DNA of 27,314 nucleotides from Ichthyophthirius multifiliis (Eukaryota; Ciliophora; Oligohymenophorea; Hymenostomatida): positions 1 to 27,314 of the forward strand of contig NW_004087523.1 in NCBI RefSeq assembly GCF_000220395.1, read 5' to 3'. The position numbers and the translations under genes were made by a program. Below the pieces are notes generated by a model. It was not told where the DNA came from. It was given only the letters and a program-made list of their open reading frames with translations, and ran no database searches. Within the stretch, counting starts at the first letter, position 1, and each line of letters begins with the position of its first letter. This document shows, piece after piece, positions 23,554-27,314 of this stretch.

Positions 23554-23885
23554 ATATTTTATATATTATATATAAATATATATATTTATATAATTATATA
23601 TTTATATATTTATATTTTTATTTATTAATATATTTACATTCATTATATTTTTATATTTACATTCTTTATATTTTTTATATTATGCATAGTTTTTAAGTTT
23701 ATTTTTTATATGTAAAATATATATGTATAAATATATATAATTTTTATTTAGGGAATGAAAATAAAAATATACTAATTTTTAACATTGTCATTTATTTTTA
23801 TATTTAAAAAAAAAATAAAAAAATTAATCTTTATTTTATTTTTCGAAAAATTTAATTTATATATTTACAAAAAAATATAAAAAAA

Positions 23886-24497
23886 ATGAATACATAAGTC
23901 GACAAGGAAGTATAAGAAGCAAGAAGAAGATTATAAGAAAAAATAGGCGATTCTAGAACCGGAGGAAAGGGAACTTAAAGAAGAAAAATAAAAAAAGTTT
24001 AAAAAACCCAAATTAATGATGATAAAAAATTAAAAACTGTAATTAAAAAATTTGGAGTTTAACCATTTTAAGGAATCGACGAAGTAAATATGTTCAGAGA
24101 TGATAAAAATATTATGCATTTTGATAGACCTGAAGGTAAACATATATATATATAATTTTTTATAAAAAGAGTTAATTATATTTTATTTTTTATTTTATAT
24201 ATAAGTTTTGGCTTCTTTACAAAGCAATACATTCGTTATAATTGGATAGCATGAAACTAAAAGTAAAATTACATTTTATTTTAATAATTAAATTTATTTA
24301 ATTTGTTTATTTTATTTTTTTAAAAAGGCTTAAAAGATTTATTACCTGATATTTTATAACATTTAGGACCTAAATAACTTGAATATTTAAAAGATATCCT
24401 CTAAACAAAAGAATAAGGAAAATATGAAAAGGGAGAAGAAGATGATATTCCTTAATTATAAGAAAATTTCGAAGAAGCATCATAAAAAGTAGATTGA
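23886..24497 (+). CDS. BTF3: Nascent polypeptide-associated complex subunit beta (BTF3 family)
   Basis: 158 residues in three exons (23886-24135, 24206-24262, 24328-24497; introns of 70 and 65 nt), joined length 477 nt. The N-terminus carries the basic ribosome-binding motif GGKGTQRRKIKKVQK. The NAC domain follows: DDKKLKTVIKKFG, then GIDEVNMFRDD, VLASLQSNTFVIIGQHETK and LKDLLPDILQHLG. The C-terminus is acidic. NAC beta pairs with NAC alpha at the ribosome exit tunnel and shields nascent chains from wrong targeting to the ER. Length agrees with the usual 150-165 residues of the family. Both introns are confirmed by restoring the conserved NAC sequence across the joins. The start is preceded by a long A run. 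It is on the same strand as casein kinase 1 and converges on TRM112. Confidence 0.96.
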
Positions 24498-24940
24498 TAT
24501 TAATTATCTTAAAAATTATTTTAATATAAAAATTTATTATTTTTATTTAATAATAAACATATCAATAATATTTTTTTATATATAATTTTTATATTTATTT
24601 TATTTTAAGTTTCCTTTTTTATTTAAGATTTTAATATTTAAATTATTAGTTAAAATATAAAAATATATATATAATTTAATTTTATGTTTATTTATATAAA
24701 AATAATATAAAAAAATTAAATTATATATTTTTTTAATTTGACTCTTTTTTATTAAATAATATAATTACTTTTTATTTTTATTATTAATAAATAAATTAAA
24801 TAAGTAAGTAATAAAATACATTATTTTTATATAAAAAAATATTTAATTTCTTTTAATAATAACTCAAAACAAAATCGACAAAAACAATATTTTATTTTAA
24901 TAAATATATATATATATATATTTTTTTATTAATAATTAAT
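24498..24940. other. Convergent AT-rich intergenic region
   Basis: Between the converging NAC beta and TRM112 genes, so it should contain both 3' untranslated regions and polyadenylation signals. It is almost wholly A/T, including a TA tract near 24905-24920. No specific signal is identifiable. Confidence 0.55.
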
Positions 24941-25428
24941 TCAAATTTCATCATCATTTAAAATCATATTTGGAATTCCATTAACTATAGGGTAGTTTCT
25001 TTAACAATTCGGGCATACTAATTTACCAGTAATAATATGAGTCTTATTTTTTTAAAAAAAAATATTTAATTATTATTTTACTTTTAATAATAATATTTAT
25101 AATTACTTCCATTATAATTGTATGTAATTATTTCATAAAATCCTCATTTTCTATTAAATCTTAAGTGAATTAGTCAGGGAAATTTTTTTCTCCCAGCTTT
25201 TTTTTTTTATTAATAAATTTTTTATTTTATTTTTTTAAGGTTATTTACATCATGTACAGTACAACTTAGAGCTGGCCAATCCAATTTTGGAATTAATTTT
25301 TAAAGTGCTTCTTTTCTATATTCACATTTTATAATTTATGACTTGTCTACTTTTATCGCTAAAGGGAAATTATTTTATGTGCAATTTTTGGCATTGCATT
25401 AAAGTAAATTATGTGATAATAATCTCAT
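24941..25428 (-). CDS. TRM112: TRM112, activator subunit of tRNA/rRNA/protein methyltransferases
   Basis: 123 residues in three exons on the minus strand: 25428-25249, 25196-25107 and 25042-24941, split by introns of 52 nt (25248-25197) and 64 nt (25106-25043). Each exon is a whole number of codons. The start MRLLSHNLLQC, the segments LIPKLDWPAL and NEDFMKQLHTIIME, and the end [23 protein letters not shown] are typical of TRM112. Four cysteines (C11, C16, C100, C103) sit where yeast-type TRM112 binds zinc. TRM112 is a small partner that stabilises and activates methyltransferases modifying tRNA, 18S rRNA (BUD23/WBSCR22) and the release factor eRF1. Length matches the family (about 125-135). 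The eRF1 partner is of note in an organism where only TGA stops translation. Confidence is high because both splices restore family sequence. Confidence 0.95.
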
Positions 25429-25981
25429 TTTTTTTTATTTTTATAGCTTTTTTATTATAATTATAAATAATTTATGTTTATTTAATATTTTTTCTAACAT
25501 TAAATATAAATTTAGATTTATTTATTTATAATATTTTTCTTTTTATATTATTAGTTTTTGTTGTTTATCTTTTTTTTTTTAAAAAAAAAATAAGAATAAA
25601 AATATTCTTTATTTAATTTATAAATAAATAATAATTAATATAACATATAAAAGCTTAATTATCTTTTAATTAATTTATTTATAAATATAAATGCATAATT
25701 TTGTTGTTTTTAGACTGAAGCAATTATTGAAAACTAATTGATTGTCTATATAATATTAAATATTTTTAATTTAAAATATATATAAATAAAGAAATTAATT
25801 AAATATTTTTATCTATTTAATATAATATTATTATTTTTTATAGTATTTACTACTTTTTTTTTTTTTCCAAAGATAAAAAATATAAAATATTTTATCGTTA
25901 AATAATTTTATATTTATATATAAATAAAAATAAAGTACTTATTTAAAAATATGTACAATAAAACGAATATAATAACATTTT
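25429..25981. other. AT-rich intergenic region
   Basis: Between the TRM112 start and the 3' end of the next minus-strand gene, so it should hold the TRM112 promoter. It is A/T runs and long T tracts; no ORF or RNA gene is visible. Confidence 0.55.
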
Positions 25982-26797
25982 TCATTATTTATATTATTTA
26001 AGTTTTCTTTAAAAATACATATTATTATAATTCATAATACTACTTTATCCGCAAACAAATAATTCTTATTATTTTATGACTGGAGGACTTTTATCATTAA
26101 GATTGTATTTTTTTATATAATCATTTGTGAATTCAAAAAAATCATTTTTTTTACATTAATTTATTGTTTTATTCCCTAAATAATTAATTATTGCCTTGGA
26201 CTTGTTTTTAAATTATTTATTTTATTTCGCTTTTAATAATTTATGTTTAATAAACTAATATTTTATTTATTATTTATTTCTTTCCTGTTTTTTCTAAACT
26301 TAATTAACTCAAAATCTCATTAAGCCTCATTTTTTTAGGGCTTTTTTAGATAAATTTATATAAATTATGTCTTAAACAGCCTTTAAAACCCTTTTCAATA
26401 TCAAAAGAAGGATAAACTATAGATTATTATTCAATTTAAGGTAATTATTGATGTTTTTCAATTGATATTTTTTTTAATTTAAAAACTTTTTTTAATGCAA
26501 TAGGCTAAGATATTTAACCTGGAAAAATAAAATATTTTCTTGATTATTATTTTTAGGAGGAGGAGTACTTATTTATTATTTTTTTTAACTATTTATATAT
26601 TCTAATATAGATTATTCGATTATTTTTCTAGCAGATTAATCAGTTTTATTATATGAATTGTAAAATCCTAAGCTTAGTTGTTTATAGTAATTATTTTGGT
26701 CTTCTATAGTGTCCGGATTTATATCTTTTTCGAAAGTAAATGAATGAAAATTATTTTAAACTGTTTATTCGTTTCTATTCCTATTATTTTCTTCCAT
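25982..26797 (-). CDS. Unrecognised conserved-looking protein (two frame breaks)
   Basis: About 271 residues in code 6, ATG at 26797, TGA at 25984-25982. Two one-base slips are needed: the A run at 26523-26527 looks one base short (joining ENILFF to PGQISQPIALKK) and the T run at 26145-26152 one base long (joining QNNKLMQ to NDFFEFTNDY). The two slips cancel, so total length is a multiple of three. Visible parts: an N-rich start, a charged segment FTFEKDINPDTIEDQ, a proline run STPPPKNNNQ, a more ordered middle (IVYPSFDIEKGFKGCLRHNL), a Q/K-rich helix, and NLNDKSPPVIKQQELFVCG near the end. I do not recognise a family. No signal peptide or membrane segment is seen. It may be a ciliate-specific protein. 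Codon usage and G/C support a real gene. Confidence 0.55.
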
Positions 26798-27314
26798 TTG
26801 ATTTTTAGTTTTTTTATTTTAAGTATTTTTAGTATATTTATTTATGAATACGTATTAATTTTATTATTATATTTGATTATTTTAAAATATTATAATTCTA
26901 TTAAAAAAAATAATTTTAAAGATATATTGAAATCAAATTTATTTTTTTATAAGAATAATACATAACAAAATATTTTTTTAGATTAATTATTAGAAAGTTA
27001 TTAAATAAATAAATAAAATATTTTTAATTAATAAAAGGCTATAAAATAACAATAAATAACATATATAATGAAATACTTATTTATTATAATATAATAATAA
27101 ATAAAAACCAAATAAAAAAAGTAATTTTTTATTTTTTATTTAAAAATAAAACATAATATTTGTACTATTATTATTTAAAATAAAAATTCAATGAATCAAA
27201 TTATCTATTAAATATATAATGTTAATTGGTAAAAAAAATATTAAAATTAATTACTTTTTAAAATATTAAAATTAAAAAATATTAATTAATATTTAGATAG
27301 TGAATTTGATAAAA
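26798..27314. other. AT-rich non-coding edge
   Basis: It should contain the promoter of the minus-strand gene ending its reading frame at 26797. A hydrophobic forward ORF overlaps its left end, but it is mostly the antisense of the gene and its A/T-rich upstream. The far end is A/T runs up to the window edge. Confidence 0.5.

Noticed and set aside
26744-26965. Forward hydrophobic 73-residue ORF resembling a membrane protein
   Set aside because: Overlaps the start of the minus-strand gene at 26797; the rest is T-rich upstream DNA, so the hydrophobic look is compositional.
1-27314. Telomere repeats, tRNA or rRNA genes, CRISPR arrays and transposons
   Set aside because: Looked for on both strands; no C4A2/G4T2 repeats, cloverleaf-like segments, regularly spaced repeats or transposase-like frames were seen.

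Overview
The window is most likely macronuclear DNA of an oligohymenophorean ciliate. It is extremely AT-rich, its genes read through TAA and TAG as glutamine with TGA as the only stop (translation table 6), and its introns are small GT..AG introns (43-309 nt, mostly 43-110) packed with A and T. The composition and intron size fit Ichthyophthirius multifiliis or a close relative better than Tetrahymena or Paramecium; the species is an inference. Read with the standard code almost every gene here falls apart, so all gene models below were built by reading code 6 and joining exons by hand.

Layout: (1) 574-1997 (+), a membrane protein with a C-terminal PX domain; (2) 2131-3657 (+), a NEK-like kinase; (3) 4634-5191 (-), a RING plus TRAF-type zinc-finger protein; (4) 6464-9052 (-), a long coiled-coil protein; (5) 9297-11060 (+), an ankyrin-repeat protein with a FYVE-like zinc finger, divergent from gene 4 across about 245 bp; (6) 11180-11407 (+), a possible 75-residue protein; (7) 12907-14652 (+), a doublecortin-like domain fused to a protein kinase; (8) 15791-16258 (-) and (9) 16901-17575 (+), two unrecognised low-complexity proteins; (10) 18650-19272 (+), a single-repeat Myb/SANT protein; (11) 20543-21391 (+), a HAD phosphatase of the phosphoglycolate/4-nitrophenyl phosphatase family; (12) 21527-23553 (+), casein kinase 1 with eight exons; (13) 23886-24497 (+), the beta subunit of the nascent-polypeptide-associated complex; (14) 24941-25428 (-), TRM112; (15) 25982-26797 (-), an unrecognised protein. 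Spaces between genes are long A/T runs with no RNA gene, telomere repeat or transposon that I could see.

The genes do not form one pathway; eukaryotic neighbours like these are expected to be independent. There is a theme of signalling (three protein kinases, a PX protein, a FYVE-like protein) plus translation factors (NAC beta, TRM112). Nine genes read cleanly, while five (1, 4, 5, 7, 15) need about twelve one-base reading-frame corrections, nearly all in or beside homopolymers. Sequencing or assembly indels are the simplest explanation; gene decay or programmed frameshifting are alternatives. I found no convincing novel multi-gene system. The items most worth a second look are the TM-PX architecture, the FYVE-like finger lacking one ligand, the doublecortin-kinase fusion, the perfect 21-nt heptad repeat in the coiled-coil gene and a coding-like stretch at 11640-12090 interrupted by TGA codons.
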